From positions 62,001-126,000 of the forward strand of contig VSPE01000001.1 of assembly GCA_009775225.1 (NCBI GenBank): a stretch of 64,000 nt of DNA. Reading direction: 5' to 3'. How positions within the stretch are numbered: position 1 is the stretch's first letter; each line of letters opens with the position of its first letter. Both the position numbers and the translations under genes were made by a program. Below are positions 17,115 through 25,042 of this stretch, piece after piece. The DNA comes from Muribaculaceae bacterium (lineage in GTDB: Bacteria > Bacteroidota > Bacteroidia > Bacteroidales > Muribaculaceae). The notes under the pieces are model-generated. The model was not told the DNA's origin, searched no databases, and was given only the letters and a program-made list of their open reading frames with translations.

Positions 17115-17797
17115 TGAGTCATCATAAAACCAGATATTACGTTGTTTGGGTGGGTCTCGAGCCGGGTGTCTACGACAGCTGGGAAGAGTGCCGCCTGCAG
17201 GTCGACGGCGTGAAAGACGCGCGCTACAAGGCATACCCCTCGCGCGACGAGGCCGTGGCCGCCTACCGCGGCGACCCTCGGGAGGAGCTTGGCCTCATCA
17301 AGGCTATCCTCACGCACGCTCCCCGTGCCGTTACGCCTCCTGCCGGCGAAGGTCCCGGCTACTGGGCGAGCCTTCCCGGCGTACGCATCGACGCCATTGC
17401 CGTGGACGGTGCATGTGCGGGCAATCCTGGCCGCATGGAGTACCGTGCCGTACGTCTGCTCGACGGCGCCGAGGTGTTCCGCGTCGGCGACAAGGAGCCG
17501 CTCACGGGCACAAACAACATTGCCGAGTACCTCGCCATGATACACCTGGCGGCTCTGCTTGCCAAGTCCGGCGATACCTCTACACCGATATACACCGACT
17601 CCAAGAACACGCTTGCGTGGCTCAGAAAGGGCCGTTCGAACACCACTCTTCCCGAGTCGCCCAAGACCGCCAAGACCCTCGACCTGCTTCGCCGCGCCGA
17701 CAAGTGGCTCGAGCAGTTCGGCCCGATAAAGAACCCCATTATAAAATGGAAGACCGAGGAGTGGGGCGAAATCCCTGCCGACTTCGGCCGAAAATAA
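17114..17797 (+). CDS. rnhA: Ribonuclease H with N-terminal hybrid-binding domain
   Basis: RNase HI type protein of 227 aa. Residues 5-50 form the small viroplasmin-like (caulimovirus VI) domain found at the N-terminus of eukaryotic-type RNase H1 and Bacteroidetes enzymes, with YYVVWVGLEPGVYDSWEEC. The catalytic carboxylates are Asp in AVDGACAGNPG, Glu in TNNIAEYLA and Asp in IYTDSKN. It removes RNA from RNA-DNA hybrids. The ATG at 17114 overlaps the preceding stop by one base and is the natural start; longer readings extend into the previous gene out of frame. Confidence 0.9.
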   Translation: MSHHKTRYYVVWVGLEPGVYDSWEECRLQVDGVKDARYKAYPSRDEAVAAYRGDPREELGLIKAILTHAPRAVTPPAGEGPGYWASLPGVRIDAIAVDGACAGNPGRMEYRAVRLLDGAEVFRVGDKEPLTGTNNIAEYLAMIHLAALLAKSGDTSTPIYTDSKNTLAWLRKGRSNTTLPESPKTAKTLDLLRRADKWLEQFGPIKNPIIKWKTEEWGEIPADFGRK

Positions 17798-17851
17798 CTA
17801 CTGCTTAACCGACAGAAACACCAAAATTCTCCCTCTTACCTCAACCATATT

Positions 17852-19888
17852 ATGGCACGACAACTCAACATCCTCAAGAACGACTCATGGCTCGCCCCAT
17901 ACGCGGCAGCTATCGAGGGTCGCCACAACGACGTAATCCGCAAGGAGCGCGAACTTACATCAGAAACCGGCTCGCTTGCCGAGTTTGCCAACGCGCATCA
18001 ATACTTCGGACTGCACCGCACCCGCTCGGGGTGGGTGTTCCGTGAATGGGCGCCGAACGCCACGGGAATATGTCTGGTAGGCGACTTCTCCGACTGGAAA
18101 GAGTTGCCGCAGTACCGCCTGCAGCGCGTGGGCGGAGGCGTCTCAGGCGTATGGGAGGTAAATCTCCCAAAAGACGCAATAGCCCACGGGCAGCTCTACA
18201 AGATGCGTGTCGACTGGCCAGGCGGCTCGGCCGAGCGCATACCGGCATACGCCGACAGGGTGGTGCAAGACCCCGTGACACACATCTTCTCGGCGCAGGT
18301 GCATGCCCCCGCGCGCAAGTTCAAGTGGAGCGACGAGTCTTTTACGCCCGACACCGCACCTCTGCTCATCTACGAGTGCCATATAGGCATGGCGCAGCCC
18401 ACCGAAGGCGTAGGCTCCTACGAGGAGTTCCGCACCAAGGTGCTGCCGCGCATCGAGGCCGACGGCTATAATGCAATTCAGATTATGGCTATCCAGGAGC
18501 ATCCCTACTACGGCTCTTTCGGCTACCATGTGTCGAACTTCTTTGCGGCATCTTCGCGCTTCGGCACGCCCGAGGAGCTGAAGAAGCTTATTGACGACGC
18601 CCACAGCCGCGGCATCGCCGTGATTATGGATATTGTGCACTCGCATGCCGTGAAGAACGAGAATGAGGGCATAGGCCGCCTCGACGGTACCCCCGACCTC
18701 TACTTCCACCGCGACGCCTCGCGGCGCGAGCATCCCGCATGGGACTCTCTCTGCTTCGACTACGGCAAGAACGAGGTGCTCCATTTGCTGCTGTCGAACT
18801 GCAAATACTGGCTTGAGGAATATCACTTCGACGGTTTCCGCTTCGACGGCGTGACCTCCATGCTCTATTACGACCACGGGCTCGGAAAGGCCTTCGGTGG
18901 CTATGGCGACTACTACGACGGCGGCCAGGATACCGATGCCATAACATATCTCACTCTCGCCAACCTGCTTATACACCAGGTGAAGCCCACGGCTATCACC
19001 ATAGCCGAGGAAATGAGCGGCATGCCCGGTCTGGCTCTGCCTTTCCGCGACGGCGGAATCGGCTTCGACTACCGCATGGCTATGGGTATTCCCGACTACT
19101 GGATTAAGACCCTCAAGGAAAAGAAAGACGAGGACTGGCATCCCACTTCGATTTTCTGGGAGCTTACGAACCGCCGTGCCGACGAAAAGACTATTTCGTA
19201 TGTAGAGAGCCACGACCAGGCTCTGGTGGGCGATAAGACCGTGATTTTCCGCCTGATTGACGCCGCGATGTACTGGCACATGATGGTGGGTGACAAAGAC
19301 CCGGCTGTGGCACGCGGCATAGCGCTGCACAAGATGATACGCCTTGTGACGCTCGCCACCATAAACGGCGGATACCTCAACTTCATGGGCAACGAGTTCG
19401 GACATCCCGAGTGGATAGACTTCCCCCGCGAAGGCAACGGCTGGAGCTACAAGTATGCCCGCCGCCAGTGGGATTTGGTAGACCGCGAAGACTTGCAGTA
19501 CCGATTCCTCAATGCTTTCGACAACGCCATGATTGAGCTTGTGAGCCGCCGCCATAACTTCCAGGCAAAGCCCATACAGAAACTGTGGGAGAAGGATAGC
19601 GACCAGGTGCTCGCATTTATGCGCGGTGACCTTGTGTTTGTATTCAATTTCAGCCCCGACAAGAGTTACGAAGGCTATGGCCTGCTGGCTCCCGGCGGCG
19701 TGTACAGCACAGTGCTGAGCACCGACAATCCCGATTTCGGCGGCTTCGGCAATATCGACGAGACTGTGGAGCACTTCACTAAGCCCGACCCGCTGTACAC
19801 TCCCGCAGGAGTGGAGCGCCTGCCGCTCTATTTGCCTGCACGCACGGCTATGGTGCTTCGCAAGCATCCTGCACGCCGAAAAAAGTAG
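17852..19888 (+). CDS. glgB: 1,4-alpha-glucan branching enzyme
   Basis: Makes alpha-1,6 branches in glycogen. The 678 aa protein has an N-terminal CBM48-like domain (FREWAPNATGICLVGDFSDW, about residues 57-76), the GH13 barrel with the nucleophile Asp in FRFDGV, acid Glu in TIAEEMSG and the HD pair in VESHDQAL, and a C-terminal beta domain. It resembles the short bacterial/eukaryotic-type branching enzymes, not the longer E. coli form. No other glycogen gene is nearby. It converges on the cation efflux gene, with 19 bp between the stops and no clear terminator. Confidence 0.95.
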   Translation: MARQLNILKNDSWLAPYAAAIEGRHNDVIRKERELTSETGSLAEFANAHQYFGLHRTRSGWVFREWAPNATGICLVGDFSDWKELPQYRLQRVGGGVSGVWEVNLPKDAIAHGQLYKMRVDWPGGSAERIPAYADRVVQDPVTHIFSAQVHAPARKFKWSDESFTPDTAPLLIYECHIGMAQPTEGVGSYEEFRTKVLPRIEADGYNAIQIMAIQEHPYYGSFGYHVSNFFAASSRFGTPEELKKLIDDAHSRGIAVIMDIVHSHAVKNENEGIGRLDGTPDLYFHRDASRREHPAWDSLCFDYGKNEVLHLLLSNCKYWLEEYHFDGFRFDGVTSMLYYDHGLGKAFGGYGDYYDGGQDTDAITYLTLANLLIHQVKPTAITIAEEMSGMPGLALPFRDGGIGFDYRMAMGIPDYWIKTLKEKKDEDWHPTSIFWELTNRRADEKTISYVESHDQALVGDKTVIFRLIDAAMYWHMMVGDKDPAVARGIALHKMIRLVTLATINGGYLNFMGNEFGHPEWIDFPREGNGWSYKYARRQWDLVDREDLQYRFLNAFDNAMIELVSRRHNFQAKPIQKLWEKDSDQVLAFMRGDLVFVFNFSPDKSYEGYGLLAPGGVYSTVLSTDNPDFGGFGNIDETVEHFTKPDPLYTPAGVERLPLYLPARTAMVLRKHPARRKK

Positions 19889-19907
19889 CGTGTCTTGATA
19901 CACACTG

Positions 19908-20801
19908 TTATGGCCTGACAGGTTCCATGTGAATATTTATGATTGTCTGTCGGCCGAAACGGTCGCGCAAGCGGTGCTCTGCCTCTGTGGCGATGGCATG
20001 TGCCTCGTCCAGCGACAGGGTACCGTCCATTTTTGCGTGTAGGTCTATGGCTACAGCGCTGCCAATGCGGCGGGTGCGCAGCCGGTGCATCGACTTTATG
20101 CCGTCGACCGACATGACTGTTGTCTTTATCTCTTCCCGGACTTCCCGAGGAAGCGAGCTCTCGAGAAGCTCCTGCACGTTGGGCTTGATGATAGAAATTG
20201 CGGCCCTGATGATAAACACACTTACCATAATGGCTGCGAGAGGGTCGAGTATTCGCCACTTTTCGCCCATAAACATTGCGCCAGCCACACCTGCGAGCGT
20301 ACCGACCGATGATATGGCATCGCTGCGGTGATGCCAGGCGTTGGCGATGACAGCGCCGGAGTTCCAGCGGAGCCCTTCGCGTATGGTGTAGTGGTAAAGT
20401 ATCTCTTTGGCGGCAATCGAGAGTATGGCGATTACCAGAGCGAGTGTGTGCGGCCTCGGCACTTCGGCGCCGGCTATGCAGTCGGCCACGAGCCGGATGC
20501 CGTTGACGAACAGCGCCAGACCTGCCGTACATAGTATAATGCCAATTACAAGAGTGGCCAGAGTCTCGTATTTGCCATGGCCGTATTCGTGCCCTTCGTC
20601 GTCGGGCTTGCCGGAAATTCTTATGAATACGAGCACAATGATGTCGGAGATGAAGTCCGACAGCGAGTGAACGCCGTCGGCCACAAGGGCGGAGCTTCGT
20701 CCTATGGTGCCGGCCACAAACTTCAGCACTATGAGCACTGCGTTTACAGCCGTGCCTGCGAGGGTAATCCGGTATATGCTTTTTTCGCGTTGGTCGGTCA
20801 C
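19908..20801 (-). CDS. Cation diffusion facilitator family metal exporter
   Basis: Proton-coupled divalent cation (Zn/Fe/Mn type) efflux protein of 297 aa with six predicted membrane helices and a cytoplasmic ferredoxin-like C-terminal domain (from about residue 208). The transport-site residues are visible as HxxxD-type pairs in ADGVHSLSD (helix 2) and NAWHHRSDA (helix 5), and the loop EYGHGKYE is typical. The metal cannot be assigned. It is the last gene of the long minus-strand series, 29 bp after a radical SAM gene. Confidence 0.9.
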   Translation of the reverse strand: MTDQREKSIYRITLAGTAVNAVLIVLKFVAGTIGRSSALVADGVHSLSDFISDIIVLVFIRISGKPDDEGHEYGHGKYETLATLVIGIILCTAGLALFVNGIRLVADCIAGAEVPRPHTLALVIAILSIAAKEILYHYTIREGLRWNSGAVIANAWHHRSDAISSVGTLAGVAGAMFMGEKWRILDPLAAIMVSVFIIRAAISIIKPNVQELLESSLPREVREEIKTTVMSVDGIKSMHRLRTRRIGSAVAIDLHAKMDGTLSLDEAHAIATEAEHRLRDRFGRQTIINIHMEPVRP

Positions 20802-20830
20802 TGGAGCATAGGATTAATGAGGTTTCTGTC

Positions 20831-21610
20831 TCAGCCGCTTACCTGCACATCCACTCCGATAGTCGTGCGGATGCGTTCAGCTATTTCGTCGAGGCGTTGG
20901 CGCGGCACTTTGCGCAGCAGAACCTCGGGGGTAGGGCGGTCGATAGTATATATCATCACCTCGCGCGGAGCCATGCGGCGGTAAGCTTCTATGAGAGCGT
21001 CGACTTCATCGTCGGTACTGTTGTCTACAACGCGACCGTCGTGCTCGCCGTAGCATATCATGGTCTGCACTATGGCCTGTCCGCCGAACGACGCTATCTG
21101 CTCTATTACTCGCTCGTGGTCGTAGTCAGGGGCGGGGCGGTCGAGCATACGGATTGTGTCGGCGATAGCGCTGTCGAGCTTGAGGATGTTGTTGTCTACT
21201 TTGGCGAGGGCTTTGCTCACGGCCTCGCAGCCGAGTCGTGTGGCGTTGCTCAGCACACTGATTTTCACCTGCGGAAAATATCTGTCTCGGAGCGCTATCG
21301 TGTCGTCGATTATGCCGCCGAACTCGGGGTGCAGAGTCGGCTCACCGTTGCCCGAGAAAGTGATTACGTCGAGGCGCTCGCCTGCGGCTTTCATCGCCGC
21401 GAGCCTTGCTTCAAGCTGAGTTTCCACCTGTGTGCGGGTGGGCAGCCCGGTTGTGCCGGAACCCTGAGCGTTGTACCCGGCCTCACAGTAGAGGCAGTCG
21501 AAAGAACATATTTTGCCGTCGTTCGGCATGAGATTCACGCCCAGCGAAGTACCCAGGCGGCGGGAGTGGATAGGGCCGAATACGGTGTTGTGGAAGAGTA
21601 CGGTCTGCAT
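20831..21610 (-). CDS. Radical SAM protein of unknown substrate
   Basis: A 259 aa radical SAM protein with CSFDCLYCEAG (C-x3-C-x2-C) and the GNGEP motif in FSGNGEPTLHPEF. The conserved start FGPIHSRRLGTSLGVNL marks the group related to small tRNA-modifying and activating-type radical SAM proteins widely present in Bacteroidetes and clostridia. ATG 21610 is chosen because the family-like sequence (VLFHNTVFGPIHSRRLG) begins there; an upstream extension to 21688 would run into the permease gene. One base separates it from the LolC/E-type gene, so they are co-transcribed. Confidence 0.8.
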   Translation of the reverse strand: MQTVLFHNTVFGPIHSRRLGTSLGVNLMPNDGKICSFDCLYCEAGYNAQGSGTTGLPTRTQVETQLEARLAAMKAAGERLDVITFSGNGEPTLHPEFGGIIDDTIALRDRYFPQVKISVLSNATRLGCEAVSKALAKVDNNILKLDSAIADTIRMLDRPAPDYDHERVIEQIASFGGQAIVQTMICYGEHDGRVVDNSTDDEVDALIEAYRRMAPREVMIYTIDRPTPEVLLRKVPRQRLDEIAERIRTTIGVDVQVSG

Positions 21611-21611
21611 A

Positions 21612-22838
21612 CTATTTTCGTGTGAATAGGCGTGCTGTCTGCGCAATGAGAAGGCCTGTGAGGAGTACAGCCGCGAATACGGCGGCAATGTCGGGCCACT
21701 CCACGCGCACGGGATATACGTCGATTGTCAGGGCCGAGGGGTCGGCGTTGAGCCGGATTATCCCGAAGTGCTGCTGTATGAGCGAGAGTGTCAAGCCGGC
21801 GATAGTGCCTGCTGCCGCTCCCACCGTGGTGATGAGCCATCCGAGCCATATAAATACCGAGGTGACGGTGCGTCTCGACGCTCCCATAGCGCGCAGCGTG
21901 GCCATGTTCTGCCGTTTCTCTATTGCAAGCAGGCTCAGGGTGGATATGATGTTGAAGGATGCTATCAGGAGTATGAATATGAGCATAAGGAATGTCACCC
22001 ACTTCTCTATCGCTATCATGCGGTAGGTGTCGGGCTGCTGCTGTTCGCGGTCGAGAACCTCGAAGCCATCGGGGATGCATTGGCTCACGGCCTTTATCAA
22101 GGTGGATATGTCGGTGCCTCGGGCAGCCTTTACCTCAATGGCCGTACATTCGCCGTTGTCGTATTCGAGCAGGGCGCGCACGTGCCCGAGCGGGGCAAGG
22201 ATGTATTCGGAGTCGTATTCGGGCTGGTCGACGCGGAACACTCCGCTCACGGCAACAGGCATCGAGCGGTAAGCCGCCGCCGGGTTTGCAGGGTTGATGC
22301 GCCCGAGTCGCCGCGGCATGTATATGTCGGCGAACGTGTATGCCGAGGGGCGGATACCCGTAGAGACGGCCACGCCTACCGAAATCTGCGCTCCTGCTAT
22401 AGAGTCGGCGGCAAGGCCGCAAGGGCTGTATATGCCGTCGATGATTATGCTGTCCATGCTCAGCACCAGCTGTGCCCGTGCGGGGTCGATGCCTTTCACT
22501 ATCACGGGAATTTGTGCGTCGTCGGCCACGAGGAGGGCGCGTTCCTGAAGCACGGGCATGGCTGCCGCGACTTCGGGGAGCGCCTCGAGCACGCGTGCGA
22601 GGGAGTCGCCGGCAGTCATCACCTTGCCTGCCGAGGGCACCACTTTCGCGTCGGGGTCTATCATGGCGAGGTGCCTGCGGGCGAGGTCGCTGAAGCCGTT
22701 GAACACCGAAAGCACCACGACTATGGCCATAGTGGCAATAGCCACACCGGCCATGGAAATGTACGATATTACATTCACGACCTTGTGCGACTTGCGGGCG
22801 AAGAGGTAGCGCAGTGCGAGCCTTGGGGCGAGTGTCAC
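21612..22838 (-). CDS. LolC/LolE-type ABC transporter permease
   Basis: FtsX-like permease of 408 aa, of the class that extracts lipoproteins from the inner membrane for transfer to the outer membrane. There is one membrane helix near the N-terminus (residues about 20-48, with SMAGVAIATMAIVVVLSVFNGFS split by the family's conserved SVFNGF), a large periplasmic MacB-like domain (about 50-260), and three C-terminal helices. No ATPase gene (lolD) is adjacent. Its start overlaps the end of rbfA by 4 bp (ATGA type), showing translational coupling. Confidence 0.88.
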   Translation of the reverse strand: MTLAPRLALRYLFARKSHKVVNVISYISMAGVAIATMAIVVVLSVFNGFSDLARRHLAMIDPDAKVVPSAGKVMTAGDSLARVLEALPEVAAAMPVLQERALLVADDAQIPVIVKGIDPARAQLVLSMDSIIIDGIYSPCGLAADSIAGAQISVGVAVSTGIRPSAYTFADIYMPRRLGRINPANPAAAYRSMPVAVSGVFRVDQPEYDSEYILAPLGHVRALLEYDNGECTAIEVKAARGTDISTLIKAVSQCIPDGFEVLDREQQQPDTYRMIAIEKWVTFLMLIFILLIASFNIISTLSLLAIEKRQNMATLRAMGASRRTVTSVFIWLGWLITTVGAAAGTIAGLTLSLIQQHFGIIRLNADPSALTIDVYPVRVEWPDIAAVFAAVLLTGLLIAQTARLFTRK

Positions 22839-23170
22839 TTCTCGAGGAGCGAGTCGATGTTGGCTATATAGTCGAGCGAGTCATCGAGATAGAAGTGCAG
22901 TTCGGGCACTTTGCGGAGCTGGAAGCGCACCTTCTGAGCGAGTTCGTAGCGTACTGTTTTCGACGAAGCGTTGATGCTCTCTATCATTTCCGGGGCCTTG
23001 TCGGAGGGGAACACCGAGAGGTATGCACGGGCAATGGAGAGGTCGGGCGACACGCGCACGGCGCTCACCGACACTATCACTCCGTGGGTCTTGGCGGTCT
23101 GCTGGCGGAATATTTCGCTGAGTTCTTTTTGAAGAAGACGGCTTATTTTTGCTTGGCGTGTAGATTCCAT
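22835..23170 (-). CDS. rbfA: Ribosome-binding factor A
   Basis: Cold-related 30S maturation factor of 111 aa with a type II KH fold. Visible family marks are the N-terminal stretch RQAKISRLLQKELSEIF and the later VSPDLSIARAYLSVF and RFQLRKVPELHFYLDDS. Length is normal. It overlaps the permease start by 4 bp; this rbfA-lolC/E pairing is common in Bacteroidetes. A 48-bp gap, with a weak hairpin, separates it from yggS. Confidence 0.94.
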   Translation of the reverse strand: MESTRQAKISRLLQKELSEIFRQQTAKTHGVIVSVSAVRVSPDLSIARAYLSVFPSDKAPEMIESINASSKTVRYELAQKVRFQLRKVPELHFYLDDSLDYIANIDSLLEK

Positions 23171-23218
23171 TAGTTATGTTCTTTAATGTATATTTAAAAC
23201 GCCCGTCGGCGTATAAAG

Positions 23219-23893
23219 TTAGTAGTCTCGCTCGCCGAATATGGCAGTTCCTACTCGGACGAGGTTGGCGCCTGCTTCTATGGCGGCGGGGTAGTCGTGG
23301 CTCATGCCCATGGAGAGGGTGTCGAAGCCGCGCAGGTCGGGGCATAGCTCCTGCACCTGCTTTTTCAGAGAGGCGATGGCCAGAAAGTCGGCCTTTACCC
23401 GCTGCATGTCGTCGGTGTTGGACGCCATGCCCATGAGACCGCAGATATGTGTTGCGCGCAGGCTTTCGAAGGCGCGGCGCCTGAAGAAGTCGAGCAGCTC
23501 GTCGGGTGTGAGGCCGAACTTGGTCTCCTCCTGTGCCACGTGTACCTGCAGGAGCACGCGGCTCACAATGCCGGCGCGCTCGCTTTCGGCGTCGACCAGA
23601 CGCAGTAGCCGCTCGGAGTCGATGCTTTCGATGAGCGCTATGCGGCGTGTGCCTACGAGGTGCCGAACCTTGTTGGTCTGAAGGTGGCCAATGAAGTGCC
23701 AGCGCACGTCGGCGGGCAGGGCGGGTATTTTTGCCAGCAGCTCCTGTATGCGGCTTTCGCCGAAAATGCGCTGTTCGGCGGCGTATGCCTCCTGCAGTGC
23801 TTCTACGGGGTGAAATTTGCTTACAGCGACAAGCTCCACACCCTCGGGGAGTGTGGAGCGTATGTGTGAGAGTGCGTCGGCTATGCCGCTCAT
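23219..23893 (-). CDS. yggS: PLP homeostasis protein (YggS/PROSC family)
   Basis: Single-domain TIM-barrel PLP-binding protein of 224 aa without enzyme activity in known members; it buffers pyridoxal phosphate. The PLP lysine is in LVAVSKFHP (about residue 26); other marks are GESRIQE, WHFIGHLQTNKV, GLMGM and SMGMSHDYPAAI with the phosphate loop LVRVGTAIFGER at the end. It starts inside the last codons of the DUF4494 gene (4-bp overlap). In Gram-positive bacteria this family sits in division clusters near ftsZ; here too it lies downstream of ftsZ. Confidence 0.95.
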   Translation of the reverse strand: MSGIADALSHIRSTLPEGVELVAVSKFHPVEALQEAYAAEQRIFGESRIQELLAKIPALPADVRWHFIGHLQTNKVRHLVGTRRIALIESIDSERLLRLVDAESERAGIVSRVLLQVHVAQEETKFGLTPDELLDFFRRRAFESLRATHICGLMGMASNTDDMQRVKADFLAIASLKKQVQELCPDLRGFDTLSMGMSHDYPAAIEAGANLVRVGTAIFGERDY

Positions 23894-24324
23894 TCCTTTA
23901 CCTTCATCTTGTAGACGTCCATTATAGGCGTCTCGTTGATTTGCACTATCTCATAGTCGGCCATTGTGCCCTTCATGCCTTCCTCGAAGTTTTCGAGGGC
24001 GTGTTTGAAGTTGGCAGCCTGAACGAGAATTTGCGATATGGAGCGCTTCTCGGCGGCGGTCTTTTCGTCGATAGTGATGAATGCTACCTTTACGAGATAC
24101 CAGCGGTCGCCGCTTTCGTCCCAGAAAATTTCGGCGATTTTGGTGGGCTTGATTGCCGATACGGTGAACTCGCCCGAGATGTAGGGGCGCTGTTCCTCGG
24201 TGATGCGGCTTTCGGCCTCGGTGAACGACAGAGCGTCCACAAGATATGGTTCGTTTACTTTCTTTGCGGCTCCGTTTTCCTGGAGCTTTTCGTATTTTAC
24301 TTTACATTCAAACCAGTTTGCCAT
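23890..24324 (-). CDS. DUF4494 protein
   Basis: A 144 aa protein of the DUF4494 family, which is largely confined to Bacteroidetes and has no known function. The sequence opens WFECKVKYEK and has an aromatic-rich core (EIFWDESGDRWYLVKVAFITI). No signal peptide or membrane segment, so cytoplasmic. It overlaps the start of yggS by 4 bp and follows the sirtuin by 13 bp, so all three are likely expressed together. I do not assign a function. Confidence 0.8.
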   Translation of the reverse strand: MANWFECKVKYEKLQENGAAKKVNEPYLVDALSFTEAESRITEEQRPYISGEFTVSAIKPTKIAEIFWDESGDRWYLVKVAFITIDEKTAAEKRSISQILVQAANFKHALENFEEGMKGTMADYEIVQINETPIMDVYKMKVKE

Positions 24325-24337
24325 TTTTGTTACTTTC

Positions 24338-25042
24338 TTACTTAGAATTTTTGTTTACCAATATTTGATAAAGTTTCTTCACGCCCTCGGTGGCGGTGGC
24401 GCGTATCACGGTGACACCGTCGGGTACAGCCGAGGGGTTGGGGTCAATGTAGTACACGGGTACACCCTGGCGCACGTAGTGCAGGAGCGAAGCGGCCGGA
24501 TATACCACGAGGCTTGTGCCGATGATGACGAATATATCGGCTTCGGCGGCAATCTCGGTAGCCGGCTCGAACATGGGAACTGCTTCCTGAAAGAATACTA
24601 TATGCGGACGCACGCGGTGCCCTTCAATCACGCTTTCGGGTGTAGTGGGGCTGTCGTACGACGGTAGCGGGAATATGAGCTGCGGATTGTCGAGAGCGCG
24701 TACTTTGGTGAGCTCGCCGTGCAGGTGCATTACCTTTGTGCTTCCCGCGCGCTCGTGTAGGTCGTCGACGTTCTGAGTGATAATATATACATCGAAGTGC
24801 TCTTCAAGCTTGTGCAGCAGCCTGTGCGCCTCGTTAGGTTCTACTGAGGCGAGGGCCTTGCGGCGCTCGTTGTAGAAGCGGTGTACAAGTGCAGGGTTGC
24901 GGGCGAAGCCGTCGGCCGAGGCAACGTCCATTACGGGATACTGCTCCCACAGGCCTCCGGCGTCGCGGAAGGTGGAGATGCCGCTTTCGGCGCTGATGCC
25001 TGCGCCAGTCGACACAACGAGTCGCGGGCGTTTAGCGGTCAT
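24338..25042 (-). CDS. cobB: NAD-dependent protein deacylase (sirtuin, CobB-like)
   Basis: Sirtuin of 234 aa that removes acyl groups from lysine using NAD. It shows GAGISAESGISTFRD, the QNVDDLHERAG stretch, the catalytic His in HLHGEL, and GTSLVVYPAA. The pair Y and R in FYNERR corresponds to the residues that bind succinyl or malonyl groups in class III enzymes. The zinc-ligand cysteines are missing: the segment after HGEL has no Cys. The ATG overlaps the end of ftsZ by 11 bp, so it is translated with the division genes. Confidence in the family is high; the acyl preference is inference. Confidence 0.92.
   Translation of the reverse strand: MTAKRPRLVVSTGAGISAESGISTFRDAGGLWEQYPVMDVASADGFARNPALVHRFYNERRKALASVEPNEAHRLLHKLEEHFDVYIITQNVDDLHERAGSTKVMHLHGELTKVRALDNPQLIFPLPSYDSPTTPESVIEGHRVRPHIVFFQEAVPMFEPATEIAAEADIFVIIGTSLVVYPAASLLHYVRQGVPVYYIDPNPSAVPDGVTVIRATATEGVKKLYQILVNKNSK

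Noticed and set aside
23171..23218. Terminator after yggS (ACGCC / GGCGT stem with TTTT)
   Set aside because: The stem is only five base pairs, so it was not listed as a terminator; it may be chance.
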